Shown: positions 1-11,037 of the stretch, piece after piece
Position numbering within the stretch: the first letter of the stretch is position 1
Layout of the letters: every line of letters begins with the position of its first letter
DNA from: Diospyros lotus
Lineage: Eukaryota > Streptophyta > Magnoliopsida > Ericales > Ebenaceae
Reading direction: 5' to 3'
Assembly: GCF_014633365.1 (NCBI RefSeq)
Contig: NC_068351.1
Span: 17,783,366 to 17,847,365, forward strand
DNA: 64,000 nt
Made by a program: the position numbers and the translations under genes
Notes under the pieces: model-generated
Told to the model about the DNA's origin: nothing
What the model saw: the letters and a program-made list of their open reading frames with translations, nothing else
Database searches by the model: none

Positions 1-932
1 TTTCCTCATCTACCTTTACGCCCTTTTTCCTTATAACAAAGCCCAAGAATAACAAGCTCTCACTCATAAAAGTACACTTCTTCAAATTAGCATAAAGTTT
101 GTTTTCCCTCAACACACTCAACACATCTCGAATATGCCCCTCATGCTCATTAATAGACTTACTGTACATCAAAATATCATCAAAATACACCACAACGAAT
201 TTACCAATGAAAGGGCGTAATACTTGATTCATTAGTCTCATGAAAGTGCTTGGTGCATTGGTTAGTCCAAAGGGCATGACTAACCACTCAAACAACCCAT
301 CTCTTGTCTTGAAAGCTATCTTCCACTCATCTCCAGGTTGAATTTTGATTTGATGATAACCACTTCTAAGATCAATTTTGGTAAAAATCACAGCCTCATC
401 AAGTTGATCAAGCATGTCGTCAAGCCTAGGAATTGGAAATTTGTACCCAATAGTAATTTTGTTGATGGCTCTACTGTCAACACACATCCTCCAACTCCCA
501 TCTTTCTTTGGTGTTAATAATGCTCGCACTGCACATGGACTCATGCTAGTCTGAATGTGCATTTTTCTCAACAATTCCTCTACCTGCTCACGCAAAATCT
601 CATTTTCCCTAGGACTCATCCTGTAGTGTGATAGGTTAGGTAAGCTAGCACTAGGAACCAAGTCAATGTGGTGTTGAATATCTCTCATAGGAGGTAGCTT
701 ATTAGGCAACTCCTCAGGAACCACATCATGAAATTCCTCCAACAATCCCTGTACCTCCACTGGAATTTGATTCACCTTCAGTGGCTCACTCACACTCTCT
801 CCCTTGATAACCAATAAGTGAACCTCTCGAGTAACCTTACACTCCCTCACAAACTCAGTGTGTTTATGTGTAATGGTAAGAAAATTTCGCCCCTCTACTT
901 TAGAAGCTTTGGTTTGATTCTTTTCCACTATG
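1..932 (-). CDS. G1 reverse transcriptase (partial, open to window edge)
   Basis: The minus strand is open for about 310 codons from 932 to base 1. It carries a typical Ty3/gypsy reverse transcriptase: the VDSRAI and [11 protein letters not shown] blocks, [12 protein letters not shown], then the catalytic YFDDIL near 173-195 with both aspartates present. A TGA at 933-935 separates it from the protease region. The enzyme copies element RNA into cDNA in cytoplasmic particles. The C-terminal part is outside the window. It is the best-preserved RT core among the Ty3 elements here, but the upstream stop and frameshifts mean this copy is probably not autonomous. Confidence 0.88.
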
Positions 933-934
933 GG

Positions 935-2452
935 TCACAAAGTATAACGCACACCTTCTTTTTCAAGCTGATATGTGTTCTTCCTACCCGAGTGCTTAGC
1001 ATCCACATCAAATTGCCAAGGCCTCCCAAATAAAATATGGCAAGCATCCATATCAACAATAGATTTCGTTGGAGTACTTATCAATAGAGAAAGGCACCCT
1101 GTAGCGTTCATCCACATGTATGCCACCAACTTCTTTGATCCATCCAATCATGTAAGGGTTTGGATGTTTTTTAGGAGTTAACTGCATCTTTGCCACCACA
1201 TCTTTTCCTATGATGTTCTCCTGACTTTCACTATCAATAATCAACTCAAAGATTTTTCCTTTCACCGTACACCTCGTGCGAAAAAGCTTATGCCGTTGAG
1301 TAGCATCTTCATTCTTTTGAGATAGCATTAACTTCCTCACTACACAGGTATATTCCCCATGTCCATAATCTTCTTCGTCATCCTCCCCATCAGGCTCGCA
1401 ATATACTTCCTTTTCAGCAACATCTTCCTCTTCCCTTTCTACAATGTTAACTGTTTTTCTCCTTGGGCAATCACTAGATCGATGCCCAACCTCATTGCAC
1501 TTGAAACATTTTAAAAGAATAGGCTTTGCATAAGGATTAGGGGGTTTTGGAAGATTAGAAGTAGTACCTCGAATGTTTCCCCCCGTTGTAGCCTTATTAG
1601 GGTTGACTGTATGGGGTGGATTGAAGGGTTGTGCTCCTTGAACCGACTTGGCTTTATCAAAAGCTGCTTGTTTATTTTCATTCCCACTATACCGACGATA
1701 ATTGTCATTACGAGCTCTCTCACTCAACATTAACTCAGCCTTTAAGGTTAAGTTCCTTGCTTCTTGCACACTTAGAACCATCTGAACCCTAATTTTATCA
1801 CGAATAGCAAGCTTCAATCCATTCAAGTAACGAGCTGCTTGTTGATTGTCACTTTCTGATAATTGGTTTCTCTCCGCCAATCGCAGAAACTCAGAGGTAT
1901 ATTCATTCACACTCTTCATTCCCTGTGCACATATTTGATAAGCTTCAAACATATATTGTTTATAGTCAGGCGGTAAAAACCTACCTCTTAATAGCTGCTT
2001 TATTCATCTCCATGTCTGAACTGGCTGTCGGCCTTCCCTCAATTTCGTTTCTCTTAATCGCTCCCACCAAACAGATGCACCGCCCTTCAACCTGTAAGCC
2101 ACTAACTTTACTTGTCGTTCATCTGGGATCTCCATGTATTCAAAAAAACGGTCAACCTCAGTGATCCAATCCAGGAATCCTTCAATATCAAGATCTCCAC
2201 TAAAGGTAGGAATATCAACTTTTAGTTTATACTCATCGTTGCCCCAATGATTGTGTTGATGCGCATTCCTCCTAACCCCCTACCACCAGGGTTAGCTATT
2301 GCTCGACCAAAATCATCATCTTCATTGCTATTTTCAATCACTGGTCTTCTAGGATTAACAAGGACATGATTAATGGGTGGTCTTCCCGCTCCGGCTTGAT
2401 TCACCCCATTATTCAGGTTCCTGTCATCATCAACTCGTAGTAAGGTGCCCAA
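935..2452 (-). pseudogene. G1 gag-protease, frameshifted
   Basis: The gag N-terminus (2222-2452) and the C-terminal capsid/nucleocapsid (1053-1952, 299 codons) are in different frames, with a break near 1985. The nucleocapsid has a CX2CX4HX4C zinc knuckle (CFKCNEVGHRSSDC, about 1466-1510). The protease core follows with IIDSES where DSG/DTG is usual, so its active-site glycine is replaced. A further frame change near 1053-1147 leads into the conserved GRPWQFDVDAKH linker before RT. It would encode the particle shell and maturation protease; this copy is broken. Confidence 0.85.
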
Positions 2453-2595
2453 TTAGTGCTAAGTTGCTCCAATCGTTGCTGGATAGTACGGGTTACTTCT
2501 CGCTGTTCTTCGATTGCTCTCCAAACTGCGGACAACCCCTGATCACCGTCACGAGATTGGTTGCTACCGTTACCTTCAAGATTGGTTGATTAATC

Positions 2596-2607
2596 GCTCT
2601 GATACCA
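2596..2607 (-). other. G1 primer-binding site
   Basis: The minus strand reads TGGTATCAGAGC, complementary to the initiator-Met tRNA 3' end, two bases inside the LTR. It marks minus-strand cDNA priming and fixes the orientation. Confidence 0.9.
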
Positions 2608-2609
2608 CC

Positions 2610-3025
2610 TGACGCAGTGTGTAGCGCATGTGTGAAAAAACACACTAAAATAAACTCTTGAAAGAGCAAACTTCAATAGCCGAACCTTGGCTTTCAAGAA
2701 GACGCAAAAACAAGACTATTTTGCTAAGAAAACCTAAATAGGTTGCTGAAATTTGATTAAGAAAAACTTGATTACAAACTCTAGATCCTAGGCATATTTA
2801 TAGTATTTGGCTAATCCAAATCCATATAATATTCGGAAAACAAAATCTAACTAAAATCCTAATAGAAATAAATCCTAATCCAACATGAAGTAGAATCCTA
2901 AATCAAGTAGAAACATAAAATTGAATCCTAAATCAAGTAGAATTCTAAAACTTAAGAAGTATTAAAATATTGTTCTGGTGTGGTCGGGTCAGCTTTGGGC
3001 CGAGTCTTGATTGGTGGCCACATCA
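2610..3025 (-). repeat. G1 5' LTR
   Basis: A 416-bp LTR. On the minus strand it starts TGATGTGG and ends CTGCGTCA, giving the canonical TG...CA ends. The matching 3' LTR is outside the window, so age cannot be judged here. Confidence 0.85.
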
Positions 3026-4397
3026 GAGGGCATCAGCTGCAATGTTCTCCTTCCCCTTCTTGTACTTAATGACATAATCTAGGCCCATTAGCTTGGTTAT
3101 CCCCTTCTTCTGTAAGTGAGTGTGAAGTTTCTGCTGTAACAGAAACTTTAAGCTTTCATGGTCTGTCTTAATAATGAATTTCCCCCCCTCAAGATATTGT
3201 CTCCATTTTTCCATTGGAAAAATCACTGCCAACAGCTCCTTCTCATAGAAGCTTAGGCCTACATGTTTGGGGGCTAAAACCCGACTTATAAATGCTAGGG
3301 GTCTCCCTTCTTGCATAAGGACAACTCCAATTCCCAGCCCACTTGCATCTGTCTCCACTACGGATGTTTTGTTGAAATCTGGTAGGCTTAACAACGGGGC
3401 CTCACACATGGATTTCTTCAGTTGCTCAAAGGTTGCCTTAGCCTTTTGATCTCACACGAAGTTGTCCTTCTTCATGAAGTCTGTCAATGGCTTGCTAATT
3501 CCCCCATATCCCCTCACAAACCTCTTATAATAGCCTATCAACCCCAGAAAACCCCTCAGTGCCTTAATGGTTATAGGCCTTGGCTAATTGGCCATAGGTG
3601 CTATCTTTCTTGGATTAATACTCACCTCCTGGCCAGATATAATATACCCCAAGTACTCCACTTGTCCTTGTGTAAAGGTACATTTAAACCTTTTGATATA
3701 CAAGCGGTTGATTTTGAGGATCTCAAATGTAGTCCTTAGGTGTTTAAGATGAAGGTTAAAGGTTTGGCTATATATCAAGACGCCATATAAAAACACAAGG
3801 ATAAAGATTCTTAGGTAGGGTTCAAAAATTTGATTCATCAGCGATTGAAAGGTAGTGGGTGCATTGGTAACAAGGAATTCATAGTGGCCATGGTGGGTTC
3901 GGAATGCAGTCTTGGGTATGTCAGATGGGTTCATTTGGATTTGGTGATAACTGGATCAGAGGTCAAGCTGAGAAAAAATTGTGGCATGTTTCTACTCATT
4001 TAGTAGATCTTCAGTAAGAGGAATAGGGAATTTATCTTTGATGGTGACCTCATTTAATTGGCAGTAGTCAACCCAGAAATGCCATAAGCCATCCTTTTTT
4101 TTTAACTAACAATACAAGTGATGCAAATGGGCTATAGTTGGGTCTGATGAGTGATTTTTGAAGCATCTCCTTGACCAACTTTTCTATTTCTATCTTTTGG
4201 TTAGGAGGGTAACGGTAAGCTTGGACATTAACAGGGTCTGTGTTAGGCTTAAGGTTAATTGTATAGTTAAGGTGTTGGGTAGGAGGTAGGGAATTAGGTT
4301 CTATGAATTGATCCCCAAATTCAACTAGTAGCATATTAAGAAGGTCAAATTGGTGTACCTTTATGTTAGTTTGGGGTAGGCTGCTCACAGTTAGCAT
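3026..4397 (-). pseudogene. G2 reverse transcriptase-RNase H, decayed
   Basis: The RNase H part (3026-3409) keeps its acidic residues in ETDASG, YEKELLA and TDHESL and is cut at NIAADAL by G1. The RT part (3584-3934 and 4068-4397) is broken by frameshifts. At the expected FFDDIL site it reads VFLYGVLIYS, so the two catalytic aspartates are lost. The remaining blocks (NQIFEPYLR, VEYLGYIISG) are recognisable. It cannot be an active polymerase. Confidence 0.87.
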
Positions 4398-4590
4398 GAA
4401 TTCCCCTTCTGATTTCCAGTTCCTCCTCCATCCTATTTGTGGCTTGGATGAAAAACAATTGAGCCACCTGATTTATCTTGTGCTTTATTATCTTCTGCAG
4501 TCTTCTCCTTGTAATCATCTTGCATATCTTGAACTCCTTGCTCTCTGTTAGGTCATTTTTTTGCCCTCCTTCTCGAATGTCACTTCCATT
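4398..4590 (-). other. G2 protease-RT spacer remnant
   Basis: This lies between the G2 protease and RT blocks on the minus strand, where related elements carry a poorly conserved linker. No frame of useful length is open. Confidence 0.5.
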
Positions 4591-6042
4591 TTATTGAAAT
4601 CGAAGCAAATTGGACTTACATGCTTCATCCAATCGAATCACTAACACCACATCACGCCCCCCTAGCTTAAGTAGTCTAAGATTAGACTCAAACTCTTCCT
4701 CCTGCATCTCCCAACAAAACCCTGTGCATGCTGATTGACTCATAACCTTGTTGCCATTGGCTACTGTCATGATTAGAGGTTGGGTGTTGTCTAGGGACCA
4801 TCTCAACCTTTGGGTTGTACCCTCATCCAAAAAGTTGTGGGTGCTCCCACTGTCAATTAGAATCATCAGCTTACAATCCTCCACTTTGATTGTTTTGCTA
4901 TTGGTCAATCCCTTTAGGGCGTGCAGAGATATTTCACTGTTGTCCTCATCTTCCTCTCCATGTGAATTGGGTGTTTCTCCCTCCTAGGCTACTTCCCCTT
5001 CCAATAGTAATAGCTGCTTCTTACATTGGTGGTTGGGGAAGTATTTATCCCCGCATCTAAAGCAGAGGCCCGCTTGCCTCCTTTGGTCTATCGTCTTCCC
5101 ACTTTGAATTGTAGGGGCAAGTAATGCCAAACTTCTCACTCCTTGAGATCCCCTTCCCATCTCCTTGGTATAGCTCTTTCCCCCTTGGTGTAAGGCACTC
5201 TGGTTAACCCCCCTGGCTATTAGCCTTTGTTTCTTCATCAATGCCGTCACATGCTTAAGGGTTCTAGGCTAAAGCACCTTCACCATCGACCTCAATTCTT
5301 CATTCAAGCCACTTATAAAGCTTGAAACGATGTAGGCCTCCGTCAAATAGGGGTTATGGTTTAGCATAAGGGCCTTCAACTCTTCGAACCTCAACTGATT
5401 TTCCATCACTGAGCCTTCTTGCTTGATCTTATCAAACTCTTCCACCACATTAGACAGTCCCCGATCACCAAATCTCTCACAAAGTTCCTTTACGAAATCA
5501 TCCCATCTACAATCTCCTCTGACCTTGGACCACGCTTGGTACCAAGCATCTCCTGGTATCATTAAGGTAGGCCACAACCATAGCCATCTTTTGCCTCTCT
5601 ACCACTCCATACCACTCGAACATCCGTTCACACCTTCTGATCCACCATTGAGGACTCACATCGAACAATGGAATTTCCAATCGTGGCATGGGTAAACCAT
5701 GTGGAGTTTGCACCACAGGTGCCTCTTGCCGGCATCCCCACCCATTCTCACTAGGTTCCCCATGATCTTCTCATACTTTCCGGTCACCCTCTAATTCATC
5801 ACTTGCCCCAGTAGAATTGGATCCAATCTCTCCCTAGGAGGAAAGTTGGGAGAGAGACGTACCTGGTTTTGCGTCGCTAACATCACCATAAACCCCTGGA
5901 GTTGCTCTCTGATCTGAATTCCCATGTCTTCTCGGATCTGAGCAACTACTCCATCCAATTTCCTATCGACAACCATGATGCCTTTGTGGTTCTTATTGGA
6001 TCGTAACTCCAATTGATCCCCCCGAGCTTGTAGATCGTTCAT
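4591..6042 (-). pseudogene. G2 gag and protease, frameshifted
   Basis: Reading 6042 to 4591: a gag N-terminal segment (QNQVRLSPNFPPRERLDPI, 5791-6042), a capsid segment (5269-5716), a zinc knuckle CFRCGDKYFPNHQC (4984-5250), then an aspartic protease with intact LIDSGSTHNFLD (4591-4908). The pieces are in different frames or split by stops. The N-terminal segment is also found in N1, N2 and G4, linking these elements. Confidence 0.85.
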
Positions 6043-6137
6043 TGTGGATCCACACTATTGCACTTGTGCCTCTAAATTCTTCATCCTTGTCCCTTCCACC
6101 ATTGATAATCACCGCAAACCACTCCAGCCAAGGATTG

Positions 6138-6149
6138 GCTCTGATACTA
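6138..6149 (-). other. G2 primer-binding site
   Basis: The minus strand reads TAGTATCAGAGC, one base different from the usual initiator-Met tRNA complement, just inside the LTR. Confidence 0.8.
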
Positions 6150-6153
6150 AAAT

Positions 6154-6280
6154 TGTTAGATCCTAAGAGATCTAGCAATTGATCAACAATTGATCTCAAT
6201 CAGTAGGATCGAGATCAACGAGTCGAGGGAATTTTTTAGAGAAAGAGAGAATGAAGAAGGGAAATATATATATATATATG

Positions 6281-6327
<47 letters not shown>

Positions 6328-6523
6328 TAGAGATGAAATTTCATTAAGCTTCCAGATGCCTCCATTAGTTGGATCGGCACCATTTTATACCCTTCCCCAA
6401 TTACATGGACTTCCCGCCCAAAAGTGTAACTGCCTCCGTACAACATGTCATGCTAACCCCCCAGTACAACATCTCACTGCACTAACTTTATTTATCACTA
6501 CTATAATCGGTAATTACATGACA
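6154..6523 (-). repeat. G2 5' LTR
   Basis: The plus strand starts tgttagatcc and ends ttacatgaca, about 370 bp. The right edge resembles that of the G4 LTR (tacatgaca). It contains a (TA)n(GA)n microsatellite. Host intron resumes at 6524. Confidence 0.75.
6264..6326. repeat. (TA)n-(GA)n microsatellite inside the G2 LTR
   Basis: About eight TA repeats followed by about twenty GA repeats. It creates a spurious open frame of repeated Arg-Glu reading into exon a. Confidence 0.95.
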
Positions 6524-6564
6524 CAACTTTTTTCTTTTCGTTTTTGCTATTTATCCTCTTACAG

Positions 6565-6734
6565 GAAATCAGTCTGTTATAAGCATCATTTTTCATCAGT
6601 GCTTTGTCAAGATGATGACATTTTTATGTCTTCTCAAGAGACATTGGGACAACATGTTCTCTGTTCACCTATCTATATTTCACAGCCAGATGCAGTGGAT
6701 CCTGATGTTGTATTGCAGGAAGATGACTTACTTG
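6565..6734 (+). CDS. CENPC: CENP-C exon a
   Basis: This 170-bp open exon lies between a polypyrimidine-AG acceptor (cctcttacag, ends 6564) and a GT donor (cttg|gtgagt, 6735). It encodes an acidic segment ending AVDPDVVLQEDDLLG. It starts with the last base of a codon and ends one base into a codon, matching exon b. Plant CENP-C proteins bind CENP-A nucleosomes and anchor the kinetochore. This low-complexity N-terminal part is poorly conserved, so the assignment rests mainly on the splice match to exon b. Earlier exons, including the start codon, are not visible to the left; G2 sits in the preceding intron. Confidence 0.68.
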
Positions 6735-6872
6735 GTGAGTTGTTGCTTTTGGAGAGGAAGTGTGTGTTTATATAATTTTAAAATCCTTCTTGTTATATTT
6801 TTTCTTCTATGAACTTTCAAGCTGTATCTCTTCCTTTTCATCTGGAAATAAAGCTAATTATATAATTGGCAG

Positions 6873-7832
6873 GATCAGTTTCCAAGAAAGAGAGCAGAGT
6901 CAATGCCCTTTTGGATGAGTTACTATCTGATAACTGTGAGAATTTGGATGGCGATGAGCCATTATCTTTCTTTCAGAAGCACTTGCAGATCAAAGCTCTT
7001 GATTTTGACAAACTATGTCCTCCTAACTTTCATGATGTTGGGAAGAATAATCTTCTGGACTTTGGTGAAAAGCTGAAGATGCCTCAGGCTACAGTTCCAG
7101 ATATACATAATGTGGTGAAAAGGATGAGTGGGAAAACACCTGTAAAGCACAAAGAGGTGGTGGAAAATCCTATTGATTCTCCATCTTTGCCCACTCCACC
7201 AAAAAGTTCATTTGCTTCACTATCTATATTTCAAAAGGATGCTTTACAGCAATATCTATCAGATGATGAATTCTCAGTTCTTGATCTGTCAGCAGCCAGA
7301 AAAAAATCACATTGGTTTGATACAAGGCCAGAGTTGAGGGCTTCAGGGACGTTGAAGTCAATGATAATTGAAAAATGTGGTACTATGGTTGATATGGGGC
7401 AGGAAGAGTTGATTAGAGGGCATTCACTTCTCTTGTCTGAGAAATCTGTCAAATATGACTCGTGCAAAATCAGAGTTGATATTGATGTTGGAACTAGTGA
7501 ATCTCAAAATGGCTTTAAAGAAAAGAATGAGTGTGGGATTATGGCTGATAGGGTTATGGATGATAATGACAGTAGGCCTAATACTGTTACTGATCTTCTG
7601 GCAGACGGAGTCAATAAAATGGTGGAGAATGTAAGGAATTCAATACATGCTGGCAACCTAATTTTGAAGTCTCTGAAAACCATTATGCTGATCCTGGTCT
7701 GGGTACAAGGTGCAGGTCGGAGAAATAAGGCAGGAAGCACTGTCATTAAACCAACTCAATGCCAATTTGAGTGAATCACTCAAGCTTTCTACCAACTTTC
7801 AGACAGATGGACCAAATCAAATGGAGGAGAAT
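6873..7832 (+). CDS. CENPC: CENP-C exon b (may contain a short intron, 7631-7715)
   Basis: The acceptor ttggcag ends at 6872; the exon starts in phase 1 and joins exon a as G|GA. The start matches a conserved block of plant CENP-C: LLDELLSDNCENLDGDEPL, then FFQKHLQIK and DFDKLCPPNFHDV, followed by a PDIHNVV motif and SPSLPTPPKSSFASL. The reading frame changes near 7631-7715. Either that stretch is an 85-bp intron (GTAAGG donor, GTGCAG acceptor, both phase 0) or the exon has suffered indels. The last part (SLNQLNANLSESLKLSTNF) is open and ends at donor GTAATG (7833) in phase 0. The protein is nuclear and acts at centromeres. It is intact apart from that uncertainty. Confidence 0.8.
7631..7715 (+). 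other. Possible 85-bp intron in CENP-C exon b
   Basis: Removal of gtaagg...gtgcag restores one frame through the exon, joining EN to VGEIRQEALSL in phase 0. The stretch has no long open frame in the upstream phase. At 85 bp it is a normal minimum length for plant introns. The alternative is two compensating indels in a decaying gene, since another frame within the interval reads sensibly. Confidence 0.55.
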
Positions 7833-7928
7833 GTAATGCCTTTTACTCTGGGTATATGATTATAGAGGATTGTGAAACTTTCAATTATTTTTTGATGGTA
7901 AATGGTGATTTTTTGCAACACGTTACAG

Positions 7929-8016
7929 GCTGAAGGCACACCACGTAATACTGAAGCAGAAATGAATACTGAGGACCCAGCTGTAGAAAATTTGGAGAGC
8001 AATCAGAGTCACCCTG
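7929..8016 (+). CDS. CENPC: CENP-C exon c
   Basis: This 88-bp exon has acceptor gttacag (ends 7928) and donor cctg|gtattt (8017). It encodes an acidic stretch AEGTPRNTEAEMNTEDPAVE ending in NQSHP plus one base. It begins in phase 0, matching exon b, and ends in phase 1, which matches exon d (G|AT, giving Asp) and equally the duplicate exon d' at 51101. Function of this linker is not known. Confidence 0.7.
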
Positions 8017-8643
8017 GTATTTATTGTTTTATGATGGGGCTTTCACTAGGTGTATGTGCTAAATTATTACTTAAAAAACTGTTACTTGAGGCTATGTCAA
8101 TCATGGTGTTGTGGCAACATTAAGCAGACTTAAGGTATCTTTGCGGAGGCTTTTAAATATGTTATATGTACTTTGGAGATAATTTTTTATGGTTTTTACT
8201 CACACCTAATTTTTTTTTTAATTCCTTTGGCAATTAGACTTTTTCCATTGCCCCAAAACAATACTACCGACTATCTTCTTATGTTAGACCTAAAATTCTA
8301 TTGAAATGTACCATTGATGTAGCCAGCAGATATGGTTAATATGAATCTAACATTGCTTTAGTGTTTTGTGGAGTTTTGAAAGTGACATTCTAGACATTCT
8401 AAAATCTTGAGGCTACATGATATGCTTTCTTGTGTAGAATGACTTGCTGAGCTAACAGTATAGATATAAATTGTTGGATCTTGTAACCCTAACTTTGTGG
8501 GAATTCATTTGTTCAACTTGTAGCCACTCTCTCTCTCTAAGAAAGTTAGTTCCGTTACATTTTAAACTCATAAAACATAAAATGCAAACCTACTTCTAAC
8601 TACATTTAACATCCTCTACCGAGAATTGATACTAACTAATGCA
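8017..8643 (+). other. CENP-C intron c-d, 5' part
   Basis: AT-rich sequence with stop codons in all frames and no TE coding match. A short CT-rich run sits near 8527-8540. The unsplit intron would be 8017-11640 and holds C7 and C8. Confidence 0.6.
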
Positions 8644-8873
8644 AATTCTAGCACAACCATTCCTGGTAATTCATCCCATTGAGGTGATGTTGGGTGATTT
8701 GAAGGGTATGCTGATTGGAAGCCATCCGTGTAATGAATGACGGCATAATCTGAGAGGTTGTAGGACAACGGGATGAACTTTCGCTAGAGGTTGAAGAACC
8801 AGTCATCGAGTTGCAGGTTTGTTGTGGAAGGAGAAGGATAAAATGGAAGAAGGAATCAGTCACCAGACCGGTG
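8644..8873 (-). pseudogene. C7 gag N-terminal fragment
   Basis: The minus strand encodes a Ser/Thr-rich leader then LQITQHHLNGMNYQEW, the start of the copia gag (UBN2-type) domain. It is truncated before the capsid core. Confidence 0.7.
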
Positions 8874-8885
8874 GCTCTGATACCA
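8874..8885 (-). other. C7 primer-binding site
   Basis: The minus strand reads TGGTATCAGAGC directly inside the LTR. Confidence 0.85.
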
Positions 8886-9198
8886 TGAACAAAGTGAGTT
8901 TTAGAGATTAACACTCTATGGAAATCAAGGTGAATCCAGAACAATTAATTTCACACACTCAAAGATATAAATTACAAACTTAAAGAGAAGAAAAACTCCT
9001 AAAATCTAGGAATTTAAAATACAAATACAATAATAGATAAGTAGAGATAAATTTCCTAAACTTTCTCCTATTCTTTCGGATAAGAAGAGGTTTCATCTTC
9101 TTCTAATTTTTAGGAACTGACAGCTGCATCTTTATCAGCTCTTCTTTCTTTTTTTTTCGGCCCTTTATCTTCTTTAATTTGTGATTATATCCTCAACA
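8886..9198 (-). repeat. C7 5' LTR
   Basis: 313 bp, plus strand tgaacaaagt to tcctcaaca. It resembles the C6 LTR in its pyrimidine-rich right part (ccctttatcttc). No partner LTR is present. Confidence 0.75.
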
Positions 9199-9462
9199 CA
9201 TCACAATGAAAATAAGAAGATCTTCAAATAAGGAAGGAAACATATGCTTTAACAAAATGAAAGGAGGGTGTCTGAGGTAAAGATGATATGCCTAGACCTT
9301 GGTTTTATTCGAGGAAGCTAAAAAGGAGGAAGGAGGTCTATAAGAGGTTGGTTGGTTCTCCTTTATTCCATAGCCTTGTAAGTCTTTAAGATATTATTGT
9401 CCATCATATTCCCTAGCAGATTCGTCTTCCCTGAGACTAGGCCCTAAAAAACACAATAAGAG

Positions 9463-10891
9463 TCAAAAAAAGGTTATTTTGCAATAGGGCTTTTTGGTAA
9501 TCTTGTGAATGGGAATGAAATTAGTGGACAGTTTTGGGATATGTAGGACATTCTTTAAGGAAATTGAGGGGGTTAGATGAAGACTTCCTTGGCTAGCAAT
9601 AGTAATGGGAGAGCCGTTTGCTACTTTATTTTTTTGGTTTCCCGTAGTGGATGTGTAGGAATAAAAAATAGTAGCATTACGAGTCATGTGATTGGTTGCT
9701 TCCGAATCAACAATCCATAAACTCAAATGTGCAATACGTGAAGCTTTAGAAGATTCAGTTATGAGACACATATTGACTTGGGCAAGAGAATAAGAAGTAG
9801 AAGGTTTTTCGAGTGACTTTAGGAGTCGTCGCAACCTTTTCATCTCCTCTTGGCTAAACTCCTTGAAAAATGCTTTGTGTTGAGTTGCTGGTTCCAGCAG
9901 GGTCTCTTCCTTGCTAGTCAAGTTGGCTCGGCCCTGTGCGTGACCCTTAAATCCTCTAGTTCGAGCCAAAATCTGTGCCTTCTCGTGCAGCTTGAAACAA
10001 TTCTCTCGGGTGTGGTGAGGTTTATTGCAGTAAGTACACCACAATCCATCTCTAGTGGACTGTTTTTTAGAGTCAGAGTAAGTGTTGCCACCTAGCGTTT
10101 CTCCTTTATTTCCTCTATCTCCAGCCCTTCAAGACACCATCGCCAAAACTTCATGTGTGTGGTTCTAGCATGACACCTCATTGACTCTCCTCAACCCGAA
10201 CAATGGAGAAGATTTCATTAAGTGTTGGATTGGGTCCTTTACCAAGGATCTACACACGGATTTGATCATATTTTGCATTCAATCTTGCTATGAATTTGAA
10301 CACTCTATCATGCTCCATGACCTCCTGGAAGATTTGATTATTGTCACTGCATTTCATCTTCAAGTCTCGGTGGTGGTCAATTTCTAGCCATAAACTTGTC
10401 ATCCTATTGTAGTAGTCAATGACAGACATGCTTCCTTGTTGGTTGGAAGTTACTTGAACCTTCAACTCATAAACTAGAGCAATATCCTTCTTCTTGGAAT
10501 AGGTTTGTTGTAGTGTCTCCCATATGGCTCTTGTGGTTGAGAGGAACATCACATTTTGAATAACCTCTGGTTTCATGGAGTTCCATAACCATGACATAAT
10601 CATAGAATCCTCTTCATCCCATGTCTTGAATCTTGGGTCTTCGATGCTTGGGCCAGTATCGATTAGGTTGTCCATCTTCCCTTGCTCCTTGAGGAAGGTT
10701 CGGACAATCTGACTCCATTGTCAGTAATTTGTTCCATCAAGGCAGTAGAATGGATTCATGCTTTGGAGTTTGCTGGCTGATCCGATCGAGGGGTGGCCGT
10801 TCACGTTAAAAGGTGTAGCAGTAGTAGCAGGTTCACCCAAAGTAGTAGAGGGTGCGTCGGGTGTGAAAGTGTTCGTGGAGACTGTCGACAT
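9463..10891 (-). pseudogene. C8 gag-protease, with stops
   Basis: Gag begins at the ATG at 10891 (minus strand). It includes the copia gag core (MDNLIDTGPS, MSWLWNSMKPEV, 10250-10675), a zinc knuckle WCTYCNKPHHTRENC and a protease with WIVDSEATNHMT (usual DSGA replaced by DSEA, 9463-10044). A stop lies in the gag opening (NY*QW) and a frame break near 10050-10250. Structural and maturation proteins; broken. Confidence 0.8.
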
Positions 10892-11025
10892 TTTTAGGCA
10901 GAGGATTTAAGGCCGAAGGATTTGGGATAATTGCAATGAAGACAAGAAGGAAGGCTATTAAGGTTCGATTAAGCAATGAAGGCGGGAAGTGTTGGGCGAT
11001 TAAGGCCGGAAAAAAAAGAAGAAAA

Positions 11026-11037
11026 GCTCTGAAACCA
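11026..11037 (-). other. C8 primer-binding site
   Basis: The minus strand reads TGGTTTCAGAGC, one substitution from the initiator-Met tRNA complement. Confidence 0.75.

Larger units (their letters stand above)
1..3025 (-). mobile_element. G1: Ty3/gypsy LTR retrotransposon, 5' part (runs off left edge)
   Basis: From right to left on the minus strand the element reads LTR, primer-binding site, gag with zinc knuckle, protease and reverse transcriptase, the Ty3/gypsy order. Its right LTR edge (catca, 3021-3025) abuts the RNase H codons of G2, so G1 inserted into G2. RNase H, integrase and the 3' LTR lie outside the window. Confidence 0.92.
3026..6523 (-). mobile_element. G2: Ty3/gypsy element interrupted by G1
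   Basis: On the minus strand: 5' LTR at right, PBS, gag, zinc knuckle, protease, RT and RNase H. The RNase H is cut at 3026 where G1 starts; the remainder should lie beyond G1, outside the window. Its gag and protease closely resemble those of G4, so G2 and G4 belong to one lineage. It lies in the intron upstream of CENP-C exon a. Confidence 0.9.
8644..9198 (-). mobile_element. C7: copia remnant (5' LTR, PBS, gag N-terminus)
   Basis: On the minus strand there is an LTR, PBS and the first part of gag (ITQHHLNGMNYQEW, the usual copia gag opening). The element stops abruptly at 8644, so the rest of gag, pol and the 3' LTR are deleted. It adjoins copia C8 at 9198/9199, probably because it inserted into C8. 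Confidence 0.75.

Noticed and set aside
2596..2607. Possible tRNA gene at the tRNA-complementary sequences
   Set aside because: This and the similar sites are 12-base primer-binding sites beside LTRs; no tRNA body follows.
6284..6326. Regular repeat that could suggest an array
   Set aside because: Simple GA microsatellite; no spacers, so not CRISPR or a satellite array.
6251..6775. Long frame beginning with Arg-Glu repeats
   Set aside because: Its first part is the GA microsatellite in the G2 LTR read into intron; only 6565-6734 is supported as an exon.
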